Assembly: GCF_002934545.1 (NCBI RefSeq)
Contig: NZ_PTJA01000006.1
Span: 62,001 to 126,000 of the forward strand
Source: Lacrimispora xylanisolvens
Lineage (GTDB): Bacteria; Bacillota; Clostridia; Lachnospirales; Lachnospiraceae
DNA length: 64,000 bases
Direction of reading: 5' to 3'
Below the pieces are notes generated by a model that saw only the letters and a program-made list of their open reading frames with translations, was not told where the DNA came from and made no database searches. The position numbers and the translations under genes are program-made. This document shows, in pieces, positions 17,934 through 26,700 of the stretch. The number at the start of each line of letters is the position of its first letter. The first letter of the stretch is position 1.

Positions 17934-18893
17934 TTATACACCATTTTTTTCAGCCAGGTTGAGAAGTTTAGCAGTAACCAAATCCAATTGAGCTGACCAG
18001 GAATAGATATCGTTTAAATACATATACGGTTCCGAAAGTACAATAATATTTCCATTCTGCACCGCAGAAAGAGACTTCCATACAGGATTATTTTCAATCA
18101 GCTGATAATTATCATATTCTGTTACCAGTATGTAATCTCCCATATACTCAGGCACTGCCTCAAAGGAAAGTGTAGCGCCCCAGTCAGTGCCTGCTTTCAC
18201 CTCTCTTAACGCAGCTTCTGTCTGGGGCAGTTCCAAAGCACCAAACAAAATCTGTCCCCCCAGATTATTGCTCCAACGCACACCAATCTCATTTTCGCCC
18301 TGCACACGGATCACACTAAAGGTTTTATTGTATAAGCCGGTGTTCTTTAATTTGGCCTTAGCCTCTTTCACCTTTGCTTCATAGGTAACCACCACTTCTT
18401 TTCCTTTTTCCCTGCCCAAACCTAAGGCATCCGATAAAAATGAAAGTCTTTCTTTCGTTTCATGCTGGTAAACCGGTACATAAACCGTTGGTGCTATTTT
18501 AGAAAACTGCTCATAATTATCTTCATTTCGTGTAACAATCAGATCGGGGGTTTCAGCCATAAGGAATTCTGGCTCCCATTTTTCCAAAACCTTAATATCT
18601 TTAATCAACTCTTTGTATGCCACATCTGTTGCGCCATAATCCTCAATTGCAACAGGCGTTACACCAAGGGCTAAAACATCTCCCAGCAATCCGAAATCCG
18701 AAATCACCCTTTGAGGGTGCACAGGAATTTCAATCTCTCCTTTGTCTGTGGAGAACAGCCTTGTATCCGTTGATTTCGTGCTGCTTTTATCTGCCTGATC
18801 ACTGCCTTTCATATCAGCGCTACAGCCCGAAAGCAGAAGCAGTATCGTAAAAGATACTGCCACAATTTTTCTGCTTATCCGCTTTTTAAACAT
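17934..18893 (-). CDS. Iron-siderophore substrate-binding lipoprotein (third in operon)
   Basis: 319 residues from MFKKRISRK. Signal peptide with lipobox LSGCS, then TDKGEIEIPVHPQRVISDFG, LALGVTPVAIEDYG, LMAETPDLIVTRNEDNYEQFSKIAPTVYVP, all typical of the FepB/FecB class. ATG 18893 has AAAGGA nine bases upstream; an alternative ATG at 18914 overlaps the ABC gene stop as ATGA and would add seven residues, which cannot be excluded. It follows the ABCB-type gene directly. Confidence 0.9.
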   Translation of the reverse strand: MFKKRISRKIVAVSFTILLLLSGCSADMKGSDQADKSSTKSTDTRLFSTDKGEIEIPVHPQRVISDFGLLGDVLALGVTPVAIEDYGATDVAYKELIKDIKVLEKWEPEFLMAETPDLIVTRNEDNYEQFSKIAPTVYVPVYQHETKERLSFLSDALGLGREKGKEVVVTYEAKVKEAKAKLKNTGLYNKTFSVIRVQGENEIGVRWSNNLGGQILFGALELPQTEAALREVKAGTDWGATLSFEAVPEYMGDYILVTEYDNYQLIENNPVWKSLSAVQNGNIIVLSEPYMYLNDIYSWSAQLDLVTAKLLNLAEKNGV

Positions 18894-18910
18894 AAAGTAT
18901 ATTCCTTTCA

Positions 18911-20632
18911 TCATGCATGGACGCCATGCAGGCCAGCAAATATCCCGCCTCTTTCCATTAGTTCATCATGGCTGCCCATTTCCGCGATGCCTGTTCCATT
19001 AAGCACCACAATCAAATCTGCATCCCGGGTTGTAGAAAGCCTGTGTGCAATCATAATGGTGGTACGGGTTTTCGATATCTCGTTTAACGCTGCCTGAATT
19101 TCCATTTCTGTTTTGGTATCTAAAGCAGAGGTTGCTTCATCTAAAATCAGGATGGGGGAATCTCTTAAAATAGCTCTGGCAATGGCAATTCTCTGCCTTT
19201 GCCCCCCAGAGAGCAGGACACCTCTTTCTCCAATGGTTGTGTCGTAACCATGTTCCATTTTTTCAATAAAATCATGGGCATTGGCAGCTTTTGCCGCAGC
19301 AAGTACATCTTCTTTCGTGGCACCTTTCCAGCCATAGGCTATATTCTCATACACTGTGCCGTTAAATAAGAAGGTATCCTGTAATACCATAGAAATATTA
19401 TTGCGCAGACTGGAAAGGGTTACATCCCGAATATCAATTCCATCAATATAAACCGCTCCGTTTTGAGGATCATAAAAACGGTTAATCAGGTTTGCAATGG
19501 TACTTTTTCCCACACCTGTGGTTCCAACCAGCGCCACCGTCTGTCCTGTTTGTATTTTTAAATTAATATTTTCCATCACTGGAATATCTTCATGATAGGA
19601 AAAGGTCAGATCTCTCAGCTCGATTTCACCCTTAACCCGCTTCAGAACAATGGCATTTTCTTTTTCTTTCACCTCTGAAATTTCATCAAGCACATCAAAA
19701 ACACGCTTGCATCCTGCTCCCGCCTCTCCAGAGCGTTCAACAAGAGCGGAAAAATTTTTCACTGGTCCATAAAACATAGATAAATACATGGCAAAACCAA
19801 CAATGTCGCCAATGTTTACCTCTCCTGTTCCCACTAAATGTCCGCCGTAAATTACCACAATAACTGTGCCCAGTGCAGTCACAAATGCCAGCAAAGGATA
19901 TGATGTTTCAAAAAAGAAACTGGCACGAAGATAGGCCCGGCTGTGGAGCATGGCAAGGTGGGCAATACTATTTTCTTCATGACCCTGCTGATTAAAAATC
20001 TGTATTTCTTTCATTCCTGAAAGGTTGTCCTGAACCTTGCCGGCAAGCGCTCCTCTCACACGGGAGTTCTCCTTCCATACGGGTGAAACGTGATGTCCCT
20101 GCCAAAGAGTAATCCCTAATAAAAACGGAATGGTAACCAGACTCATAAAAGCCAGTTTTACATTAATTGTAAACAGCAGTATGCCGACCCCGATAAAGGT
20201 AAGGATATTCACAATAAAATCAGGGATTACATGAGCCAAAAGCACCTCTGCATCTAATGTATCATTCACCACCCGGCTGGTAAGGTCGCCAGTTCTGCTT
20301 TTGTGGAAGTAACTCAGGCTCATATTCTGCAGCTTTCCATAAAGCATTTTGCGTAAATCTGCCACGTAATGCAGTGCCGCATAATGGTTCATATATCCTG
20401 CAGCCGATGCACCCGCCGCCTGCAGCGTTGCTGTCCCCAGCAAAAGCAGACCGATGCGTAAGGCTTCTGTGCCAAAATCTCTCCTTCCCTCTGTGGCAAT
20501 AGAGGTTAACTCTCTTAATGCCCACGGAGTATAAAATCCGGCTACTGTAGATACCACCAGGGCTAAAAATGCAAACACCAGAAAGACCCGATATTTTTTT
20601 GCCTCGCAAAATATCCGCAGTGCTATCTTCAT
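18911..20632 (-). CDS. ABCB-type half-transporter in the siderophore operon
   Basis: 573 residues: six-TM exporter-fold domain (about 1-310) fused to an ABC ATPase with Walker A GTTGVGKST, signature LLSGGQRQR, Walker B ILILDEATSALD and H-loop IAHRLST. General MsbA-like fold. The context, between the FepC-type ATPase and more binding proteins, suggests a siderophore-linked role like YbtP/YbtQ or IrtA/IrtB, which are exporter-fold proteins that import iron-siderophores, or secretion of the siderophore. Only one half-transporter is present, so it would act as a homodimer. Start MKIALRIF at 20632 has GGAGG ten bases upstream and overlaps the previous stop (ATGA); the longer frame from 20692 is rejected. 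Confidence 0.88.
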   Translation of the reverse strand: MKIALRIFCEAKKYRVFLVFAFLALVVSTVAGFYTPWALRELTSIATEGRRDFGTEALRIGLLLLGTATLQAAGASAAGYMNHYAALHYVADLRKMLYGKLQNMSLSYFHKSRTGDLTSRVVNDTLDAEVLLAHVIPDFIVNILTFIGVGILLFTINVKLAFMSLVTIPFLLGITLWQGHHVSPVWKENSRVRGALAGKVQDNLSGMKEIQIFNQQGHEENSIAHLAMLHSRAYLRASFFFETSYPLLAFVTALGTVIVVIYGGHLVGTGEVNIGDIVGFAMYLSMFYGPVKNFSALVERSGEAGAGCKRVFDVLDEISEVKEKENAIVLKRVKGEIELRDLTFSYHEDIPVMENINLKIQTGQTVALVGTTGVGKSTIANLINRFYDPQNGAVYIDGIDIRDVTLSSLRNNISMVLQDTFLFNGTVYENIAYGWKGATKEDVLAAAKAANAHDFIEKMEHGYDTTIGERGVLLSGGQRQRIAIARAILRDSPILILDEATSALDTKTEMEIQAALNEISKTRTTIMIAHRLSTTRDADLIVVLNGTGIAEMGSHDELMERGGIFAGLHGVHA

Positions 20633-21450
20633 AGAGAAACCGCCTCCCTCTTTGGTAAGTCTTCCTGATGTAACAGCGAATAGGTCAGACAAACCGGTCT
20701 TCCCGTTCTGGATTCATGCACAACCTCTGCATCAATCGAGAAGGTCGCTTTTAAAACCTCAGGAATCATTACTTCCTTAGGCGACCCGTGCTGTATGATT
20801 TTTCCACTGCGGATGGCAATCATATAATCAGAAAAACGCGCTGCTAAGTTTAAATCATGAAGTACCATGGCAATGGTACACCCCTGATTGCGGTTCAAAC
20901 TGTATAAAAGCTCCAGCACCTCCAGCTGATGAGCCATATCCAGATATGTAGTGGGTTCATCCAGTAAAATCAAATCTGTCTGCTGGGCAAGAGCCATGGC
21001 AATCCAGACTCTTTGCCTCTGACCACCTGACAAGGTGTTTACCTCCCGATGCGTAAGTTCTGAAAGCTTTGTTGCTGAAATTGCCCACTCGACTATTTTT
21101 TTATCTTCCTTTGTTAACTTTCCAAAGCCATTTTGGTGAGGAAATCTTCCGTAGGCAACCAGTTCACTTACTGTCAATCCACCAGGTGCCGAAGGAGTCT
21201 GAGGTAAAATCGACATTTTTTTTGCAATCTCTTTTGTGGGTAAAGTGGAAATGTCACCGCCGTTTAAATAAACCATGCCTTTCTTCGGCTTTAAAATACG
21301 CCCGACTGCCTTAAGCACCGTTGATTTTCCGCATCCGTTCGGGCCAATGATTGACGTGATTTTATTATGAGGGATAGCCATATCCAGATTCTCAACAATC
21401 AGTGCATTGTCATACGCAATGTCTAAGTTTTCTGTTGCAATACTGTTCAT
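20629..21450 (-). CDS. Siderophore ABC transporter ATP-binding protein (FepC/FecE type)
   Basis: 273 residues with Walker A GPNGCGKST, Q-loop LPQTPSAPGGLTV (the PQ-TPSAP form typical of FecE/FepC), signature LSGGQRQRVW, Walker B LILLDEPTTYLD and H-loop LHDLN. It powers the two FecCD permeases encoded upstream. ATG 21450 has AAGGAG. Overlaps of four bases with the next gene and short gaps show a single operon. Confidence 0.94.
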   Translation of the reverse strand: MNSIATENLDIAYDNALIVENLDMAIPHNKITSIIGPNGCGKSTVLKAVGRILKPKKGMVYLNGGDISTLPTKEIAKKMSILPQTPSAPGGLTVSELVAYGRFPHQNGFGKLTKEDKKIVEWAISATKLSELTHREVNTLSGGQRQRVWIAMALAQQTDLILLDEPTTYLDMAHQLEVLELLYSLNRNQGCTIAMVLHDLNLAARFSDYMIAIRSGKIIQHGSPKEVMIPEVLKATFSIDAEVVHESRTGRPVCLTYSLLHQEDLPKREAVSL

Positions 21451-21460
21451 ACTGTACTCC

Positions 21461-22456
21461 TTAATTATTTGCTTTTGCCAATAGATACAAAAAGTATGGT
21501 GTGCTGAGCACTGTAATTACAATGCCCGTAGGTACATCCGTCCCCAGGCTGATGGTTCTTGTTATGGTATCTGCCAGCAGAACGATGATCGCTCCGCACA
21601 GTCCAGCCGCTGTAAGAAGCAGTTTGTGGTTAGAACCAACGATTTTTCTTGCCATATGAGGGGCAATCATTCCTACAAAAAAGAAATTGCCTCCCAGCGA
21701 TACACTTCCAGAAGAAAGAGCAACTGCCGCCACCGTCAGCCCCATAAATTCCGGCTTTACCGCAGTACCCAGCCCTGTAGCCGTTTCATTTCCAAGGTTT
21801 AAAATATTCAGCACATGGGATTTATATAATGCATATGCGCACAGAATGGCTGTCCATGGTACCAAAATGGCCAGATACCGCCAGTCATCTCCCCACAAAC
21901 TGCCTGCACTCCAACGCTGTATAAATTCCATCTGATTTTGGTCCAGTTTCAGAGTAAGCAGTGTGGTTAATGCACCATAACCGCTTCCCAATGCCACACC
22001 CGTTAAAATCAATCCTGTGGGGGAAATGTCTTTGTTCTTCCGGTAAGAAAGAAGAAAAATTAACCCCGCGGCAGTCATCCCGCCCACAAAAGATAATAAA
22101 GGCATTAAGATTGCCGAAGAATTGGACTTTGCTGAAAAAATTACAACAAAAATTAATACAAAGAGTCCTGAACCGGAGCTGATACCCAAAGTCCCCGGGC
22201 TTGCCATATCATTTCTTAACAGACTCTGCATGATGCAGCCTGAAATCCCCATGCCAATTCCAACGCAGACCGCCAGTATTATGCGGGGCAGACGAAATTC
22301 CATAATAATCAGGTTCTGCTTCGGTGTTCCTTTTCCTAAAATCACACTCATTACCTCTGCAGGCGTAAGGTTCATTTTACCTGAATTGATACTGATAATC
22401 GCAACCAGCACCATGAGAACAGTCATAATCAACAGAATAAAACCTTTCTTTTTCAC
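21461..22456 (-). CDS. FecCD-family siderophore permease
   Basis: 331 residues, about nine or ten TM helices. Motifs LPRIILAVCVGIGMGISGCIMQSLLRNDMASPGTLGISSG and FFVGMIAPHMARKIVG are family hallmarks (BtuC/FecC/FecD). The start is GTG at 22456, with AAGGAGGG seven bases upstream, overlapping the stop of the other permease as GTGA. It forms a heterodimer with its neighbour. Confidence 0.93.
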   Translation of the reverse strand: MKKKGFILLIMTVLMVLVAIISINSGKMNLTPAEVMSVILGKGTPKQNLIIMEFRLPRIILAVCVGIGMGISGCIMQSLLRNDMASPGTLGISSGSGLFVLIFVVIFSAKSNSSAILMPLLSFVGGMTAAGLIFLLSYRKNKDISPTGLILTGVALGSGYGALTTLLTLKLDQNQMEFIQRWSAGSLWGDDWRYLAILVPWTAILCAYALYKSHVLNILNLGNETATGLGTAVKPEFMGLTVAAVALSSGSVSLGGNFFFVGMIAPHMARKIVGSNHKLLLTAAGLCGAIIVLLADTITRTISLGTDVPTGIVITVLSTPYFLYLLAKANN

Positions 22457-23478
22457 TCAAATTCCCTCCTTTGTTTTCTTGCCAGATAGAGGAAATAAGG
22501 AACACCAATAACGGCAAAGATAATGCCTATGGGTGTTTCGTAAGGCTTATTGATTAATCTTCCTAACAGATCCGCAAAAACCGTAAGTAACGCGCCGTAC
22601 AGTCCTGATGCTGGAATAATATAGCGGTAATCTACTCCCACAAAATACCGGACAATATGAGGAGTAATTAAACCCACAAAACCAACCGGACCAACAATAA
22701 TTACAGAAAGTCCTGTAAGCAGGAGCACAATAATCGTAGAAATTCCCTTCACAAATCTTGTTTTTAATCCCAGACCCGTGGCTACATCTTCTCCTAAGCT
22801 GAGCACTGTGACGGAAGGTGAAAGTGCAACGGCTCCAATCACACCAAGACCAAAAGCCGGAAAAACAGTCAGCAGCTCACTCCATTTAGCCCCCGCCGTT
22901 CCTCCTGCTGTCCAATAAGCAAGAGCATGTCCCAAATGATATCTGATGGAAATATACTGGCTGAATGCACCAAACAGCATGGAGATTGAAATTCCCGCTA
23001 AAACAAGGCGCTGGGGTGTCATTCCTCCCTTTCCCATAGATGCAATAAAATAAGTCATTGCCGTTGTGACAGCGGCACCCATACACGCAAACAACATGGT
23101 CTGTCCGTATGTCCGCATGGGCAAAAATGCCATACAAAGTGCCATAGCAAACGTTGACCCCGAACTAATTCCCATCAGTCCGGAATCAGCCAGTGGATTT
23201 CTGGTAGTCCCCTGCATGATTGCACCGCAAATGGCTAAACTGCAGCCTACCATTAAATCCGCCACAGTTCTGGGGAGACGCAGTGTCTGTATAATCTGAT
23301 GCTCTGTTAATTCAGGATTAAATTGAAAAACCGCCTCCCATGCAGTGGCAATTCTCATGTCGGCAGCACCAAATGTAATGGAGGCTGCCGAAACAATCAA
23401 TAAAAATCCAAATCCAAGAGCCATGTAAAAGGCAAAGTTGATGGAACCCTTCCATCCCTTTGTTGTGGTATTTTTCAT
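22453..23478 (-). CDS. FecCD-family siderophore permease
   Basis: 341 residues, about nine or ten TM helices, with LPRTVADLMVGCSLAICGAIMQGTTRNPLADSGLMGISSG and GPVGFVGLITPHIVRYFVG. It is the partner of the downstream FecCD permease. ATG 23478 has AAAGGA upstream. First permease of the operon, following two binding-protein genes. Confidence 0.93.
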   Translation of the reverse strand: MKNTTTKGWKGSINFAFYMALGFGFLLIVSAASITFGAADMRIATAWEAVFQFNPELTEHQIIQTLRLPRTVADLMVGCSLAICGAIMQGTTRNPLADSGLMGISSGSTFAMALCMAFLPMRTYGQTMLFACMGAAVTTAMTYFIASMGKGGMTPQRLVLAGISISMLFGAFSQYISIRYHLGHALAYWTAGGTAGAKWSELLTVFPAFGLGVIGAVALSPSVTVLSLGEDVATGLGLKTRFVKGISTIIVLLLTGLSVIIVGPVGFVGLITPHIVRYFVGVDYRYIIPASGLYGALLTVFADLLGRLINKPYETPIGIIFAVIGVPYFLYLARKQRREFE

Positions 23479-23509
23479 GGTGTTGTTCCTTTCCGTGGTG
23501 ATAATAACA

Positions 23510-24421
23510 TTACTCTTGTGTTTTCAGCAGAGCATTTAACAGATAATCCAGTTGTACGTTTGAGGAGTAAATATCAATATCATAAAACAAGGTAAAATCA
23601 ATAGGAATCACATTTCCTGCCTTAACCGCAGGCAAAGATTCCCAGATTGTGTTTCCCTCTAATTCCTCAAGACCTCTGGCAATTATGATATAATCGCCGA
23701 TATAATCACTAATGACCTCCATGGAAACATCTCTGTGTTGTTCCCCTGCGATAATTTCCTTCTCAATAATTTCAGGCGCCTGAAGTTTCAGCTGACTGTA
23801 TAATAAATCTCCTCCACGTCCCCATTTATCACCGTAAACCCAAATACCACCGTTTCCGTCACTTTCAATCACACTGAAAGTTTTATCCAAAACATTTTTA
23901 TCCCTAAGAGAAGCCTTTGCCTCCTCCAGCTTTTGGTGAAACTGGTCCAGAACTGCATTTGCCTTTTCCTGTCTGTTTAATACATCACCCATAAAGCGTA
24001 CCCGCTCTTCCATGGACAACGCTGTAAATGGAAGCAGAACTGTGGGAGCTATTTTAGAAGCAATATCATATTGTTCCTGATTGGCAACAATCAGTAAATC
24101 TGGCTCGTAAGAGATTAACTGTTCTGCTTCGAAATTTCCAAAAACAGGCACTCCTTCCAATTCTTTTGCATAAGCCGTGCCAGCTGCATCATAGGTTGCT
24201 ACAGGCGTAATTCCAAGAGCCAGGGCATCCCCCACGCAATATGTCACAATGACTCTTTTGGGATCAGCGGGTATTTCTATCTCCCCCTGCTCCGTACTGA
24301 TTACTCTGATTTCTGCCGATCCCTCCGCTGCTGTTTTCGCCGGCTTTGAACCGCAGCCTGAGACAGAAATGCCTATGGCAAAGGCCAGTAATATTGCACC
24401 TTTGTTTTTGAACTTTAACAT
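23510..24421 (-). CDS. Iron-siderophore substrate-binding lipoprotein (second in operon)
   Basis: 303 residues. Signal MLKFKNKGAILLAFAIGISVSGCG with lipobox VSGC, then STEQGEIEIPADPKRVIVTYCVGDALALGITPVATYD and LISYEPDLLIVANQEQYDIASKIAPTVLLP. FepB/FecB fold. AAGGAG precedes ATG 24421. It lies between the first binding protein and the permeases. Confidence 0.92.
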   Translation of the reverse strand: MLKFKNKGAILLAFAIGISVSGCGSKPAKTAAEGSAEIRVISTEQGEIEIPADPKRVIVTYCVGDALALGITPVATYDAAGTAYAKELEGVPVFGNFEAEQLISYEPDLLIVANQEQYDIASKIAPTVLLPFTALSMEERVRFMGDVLNRQEKANAVLDQFHQKLEEAKASLRDKNVLDKTFSVIESDGNGGIWVYGDKWGRGGDLLYSQLKLQAPEIIEKEIIAGEQHRDVSMEVISDYIGDYIIIARGLEELEGNTIWESLPAVKAGNVIPIDFTLFYDIDIYSSNVQLDYLLNALLKTQE

Positions 24422-24441
24422 GCAGATTTCTCCTTCTATGA

Positions 24442-25371
24442 TTACTCCGATATTTTTTTGATGGCATCAATGGCATAGTCTAACTGTGCAGTTAAACTGG
24501 CGATATCATCATAGTAAAACAATCCAAGGTACTCTCCCGGAATTTCCGCCACTCTGCCTTCCAAAACAGCAGGTATGCTCTTCCAGATATCAGACTTTGC
24601 ATATTCGGATTCCTTTCCCTCCTGCTGGAACCACAAGATATAATCACCAAAATATTCATGAGCGACCTCATAACTGAGCGTTCCTCTGTTTTCTCCTGTT
24701 TTGGCAATCAGTTCTTCCAGTTTTTCAGGCATTTTTAACCCAAGATAGTCATAAATCAGGGTGCCGCCTCTGGAGCCGGTTTCATATGCTACACCACTCC
24801 ACTCGCCGGTAGATCCCCAGTCTTCCATAATGCTAAAGGTCTTTCCCTCATATGTCTCACTTTGAAACTCTGCCTTTGCCGCAGCAAGCTTTTCATCAAA
24901 TGTTGTGATCAGTGCCTCCGCTTCCTTTTCTTTTCCTGTGGCTTTGCCAATCATTCTCATCCGTTCTGCCGGAGTTACCTCCCCTTCGGGAATCACTAAA
25001 ACAGGTGCAATTTTATTAAAATTCTCAAAATCCGCTGTGTTATATGTAATAATCAGATCTGGCTCTACCGCCATAATATCCTCTGCAGCCCAATTTTCCA
25101 ACTTTGCAGATGTTGAAAACTTATCATAAAATGGCATGGTCTCCTGTGCCCAGGCCGAATAGCCCACCACATTTAAATCCAGAGAAAAAGCATCGCCGAT
25201 ATACCAGTTCACTACCACACGCTCCGGCTTTTGGGGCACTTCAATCTCTCCCATGACCGTATCAATCTTATTAGTATCTGTCCCTTTATTATTTGCTTTT
25301 TCTGCATTTCCACATCCTGCTAAAACGAATAATAACATCATGGAGCATAGTAACAGCCCTTTTTTTTTCAT
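24442..25371 (-). CDS. Iron-siderophore substrate-binding lipoprotein (first in operon)
   Basis: 309 residues. Signal peptide with lipobox LAGCG, then DTVMGEIEVPQKPERVVVNWYIGDAFSLDLNVVGYS and DIMAVEPDLIITYNTADFENFNKIAPVLVIP. FepB/FecB-type. Two ATGs lie close together; the one at 25371 has GAGGAG seven bases upstream and is preferred to 25377. It is the first gene of the eight-gene operon, read from the iron-box promoter. Confidence 0.92.
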   Translation of the reverse strand: MKKKGLLLCSMMLLFVLAGCGNAEKANNKGTDTNKIDTVMGEIEVPQKPERVVVNWYIGDAFSLDLNVVGYSAWAQETMPFYDKFSTSAKLENWAAEDIMAVEPDLIITYNTADFENFNKIAPVLVIPEGEVTPAERMRMIGKATGKEKEAEALITTFDEKLAAAKAEFQSETYEGKTFSIMEDWGSTGEWSGVAYETGSRGGTLIYDYLGLKMPEKLEELIAKTGENRGTLSYEVAHEYFGDYILWFQQEGKESEYAKSDIWKSIPAVLEGRVAEIPGEYLGLFYYDDIASLTAQLDYAIDAIKKISE

Positions 25372-25426
25372 ATCCATTCTCCTCGTATACTTTTTATGTG
25401 TGTATCATGAAAGATTTGAGTTTTTG

Positions 25427-25445
25427 TTAGTTTAGACTAACCTAA
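25427..25445 (-). promoter_or_regulatory. DtxR/IdeR-like iron box
   Basis: 19-base sequence reading TTAGGTTAGTCTAAACTAA on the minus strand. Known DtxR/IdeR boxes read TTAGGTTAGSCTAACCTAA; this differs at one arm position, apart from the variable centre. It starts three bases after the -10, so an iron-loaded repressor would block transcription. It is not a Fur-type box. Confidence 0.8.
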
Positions 25446-25448
25446 TAA

Positions 25449-25477
25449 ATACTAGCATAATAAAAAATAATCGTCAA
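25449..25477 (-). promoter_or_regulatory. Siderophore transport operon promoter
   Basis: On the minus strand, TTGACG (25472-25477) and TAGTAT (25449-25454) with a 17-base spacer. The DtxR-like box lies immediately downstream, at the presumed transcription start. Confidence 0.7.
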
Positions 25478-25617
25478 TATAGCTGTAATCCAACATAAGG
25501 AAGTCCTACTCTTCTTTAAACTCAAAAAACTCTGTGTTTATAAGTATTTTTGGCTCATTTTCCTTTCTCTCTGCTTTATAATTGGATCATAATTAAAACA
25601 AAATGGAGTACTTTTAA

Positions 25618-25646
25618 TTGCATAAAACTCTTGTTTCCAGTATACT
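25618..25646 (+). promoter_or_regulatory. Promoter of the siderophore-locus AraC gene
   Basis: TTGCAT (25618-25623) and TATACT (25641-25646), 17-base spacer, 31 bases before the start codon. Confidence 0.6.
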
Positions 25647-25677
25647 TTCAATATCTCACGAAAGAAGGAGGCTTTTA

Positions 25678-26646
25678 ATGAACAAATATGATGATGCATC
25701 CTGGGGTTCCATGGCAAAAAAATATAACCTCCGTCAAACCCCTTATGGACCGGGTACTGGGCATTATTTTCCGCCCCATTGGTCAAACGGCTGGATTGTG
25801 GAAGTCTCACCTGCTCCGGGGCTTTATGTCTCCAGTGCGTGGTTTACGCCCAATCAGACAATTTTTCATAAAATTGATATTAAAGAACCATGTCTCTGGC
25901 TTTTTTGCATTGATTGCGGCGATATTATTTATTCACAGCAGGGAAAAGCTGCGACTACATTTTCCCCCATATGCCATAAATTAATAAATCCTCAAAAAGC
26001 GTTCCAGTTTACCTTTCCAAAGAACGTCCATACCTGTTTTACCAGCATTTTAATTTACCAGGACTTTTTAGAGCCCTTCCTGCAGGCAAGAGACAATGCA
26101 CCTAAAATCAGTATTGAAGATTGGAAATCGTGGGAAACAGAGCATCTGAATACCCCGGGTACCATGCTCATTTTTGAGCAGATCCGCTGGGCAATCAGAA
26201 ATGGGGATATGCCGCCCTTTGCATTTGAGGGCATGGTGATTCACCTTCTTGGTTCCATTGCACGCAATTATCCTGTTATTCCAGATCGGAGAAATAACAG
26301 ACGGAATTATGTAACATGGGAAAATGAGAAAAAAATGTATGCTGTAAAGCAAAAACTTGATGAAAACATTCTGGACGTCCCCTCCATGAGTGAACTGACA
26401 AAAATTGCAGATATGAGTGAAAGCAAACTTCGCCTCAGCTTTAAAAACACTTATCATATTCCTCTTTATGATTATATCAGAAGGGAAAAAATGAAGCGGG
26501 CCATGCAGCTTCTCTCCTCTGATCATTTAAGTATTCATCATATTGCTGAGCTGTGTGGGTATAAAAATCCATCGAAATTCACCGCAGCTTTTCAGGAAAT
26601 TCACGGAATAACACCCAGCCAGTTCAGAAAGACATTCAACTTATAA
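25678..26646 (+). CDS. AraC-family regulator, divergent from the siderophore operon
   Basis: 322 residues. The N-terminal two thirds is a sensing domain (GTGHYFPPHWSNGWIVEVSPAPGLYVSS). The C-terminal AraC double HTH includes MSELTKIADMSESKLRLSFKNTYHIPLYDYIRREKM and HIAELCGYKNPSKFTAAFQEIHGITPSQFRK. AraC regulators next to siderophore genes, such as YbtA, PchR and AlcR, sense the iron-siderophore and activate uptake, and position suggests the same here (inference). ATG 25678 has AAGGAGG six bases upstream; an in-frame start at 25618 would translate the promoter and is rejected. Confidence 0.9.
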   Translation: MNKYDDASWGSMAKKYNLRQTPYGPGTGHYFPPHWSNGWIVEVSPAPGLYVSSAWFTPNQTIFHKIDIKEPCLWLFCIDCGDIIYSQQGKAATTFSPICHKLINPQKAFQFTFPKNVHTCFTSILIYQDFLEPFLQARDNAPKISIEDWKSWETEHLNTPGTMLIFEQIRWAIRNGDMPPFAFEGMVIHLLGSIARNYPVIPDRRNNRRNYVTWENEKKMYAVKQKLDENILDVPSMSELTKIADMSESKLRLSFKNTYHIPLYDYIRREKMKRAMQLLSSDHLSIHHIAELCGYKNPSKFTAAFQEIHGITPSQFRKTFNL

Positions 26647-26647
26647 T

Positions 26648-26690
26648 AGAAAAGCGGAGTCGGGTGATGTGACCCCACTTCGCTTTTCTA
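26648..26690. terminator. Terminator between convergent AraC and YdeI-like genes
   Basis: AAAAGCGGAGT around 26650 pairs with ACTTCGCTTTT ending near 26688, with inner GGGT/ACCC; T-rich on both sides. Confidence 0.8.
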
Positions 26691-26700
26691 TATCAGACAG

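Larger units (their letters stand above)
25372..25677. other. Divergent intergenic region between siderophore operon and AraC gene
   Basis: AT-rich region holding the minus-strand operon promoter with its iron box and a plus-strand promoter for the AraC gene. About 100 bases in the middle (25497-25600) show nothing I can assign; AraC-activator sites could lie there. Confidence 0.7.

Noticed and set aside
25427-25445. Fur box
   Set aside because: The palindrome follows the TTAGGTTAG pattern of DtxR/IdeR and does not contain the GATAAT repeats of Fur.
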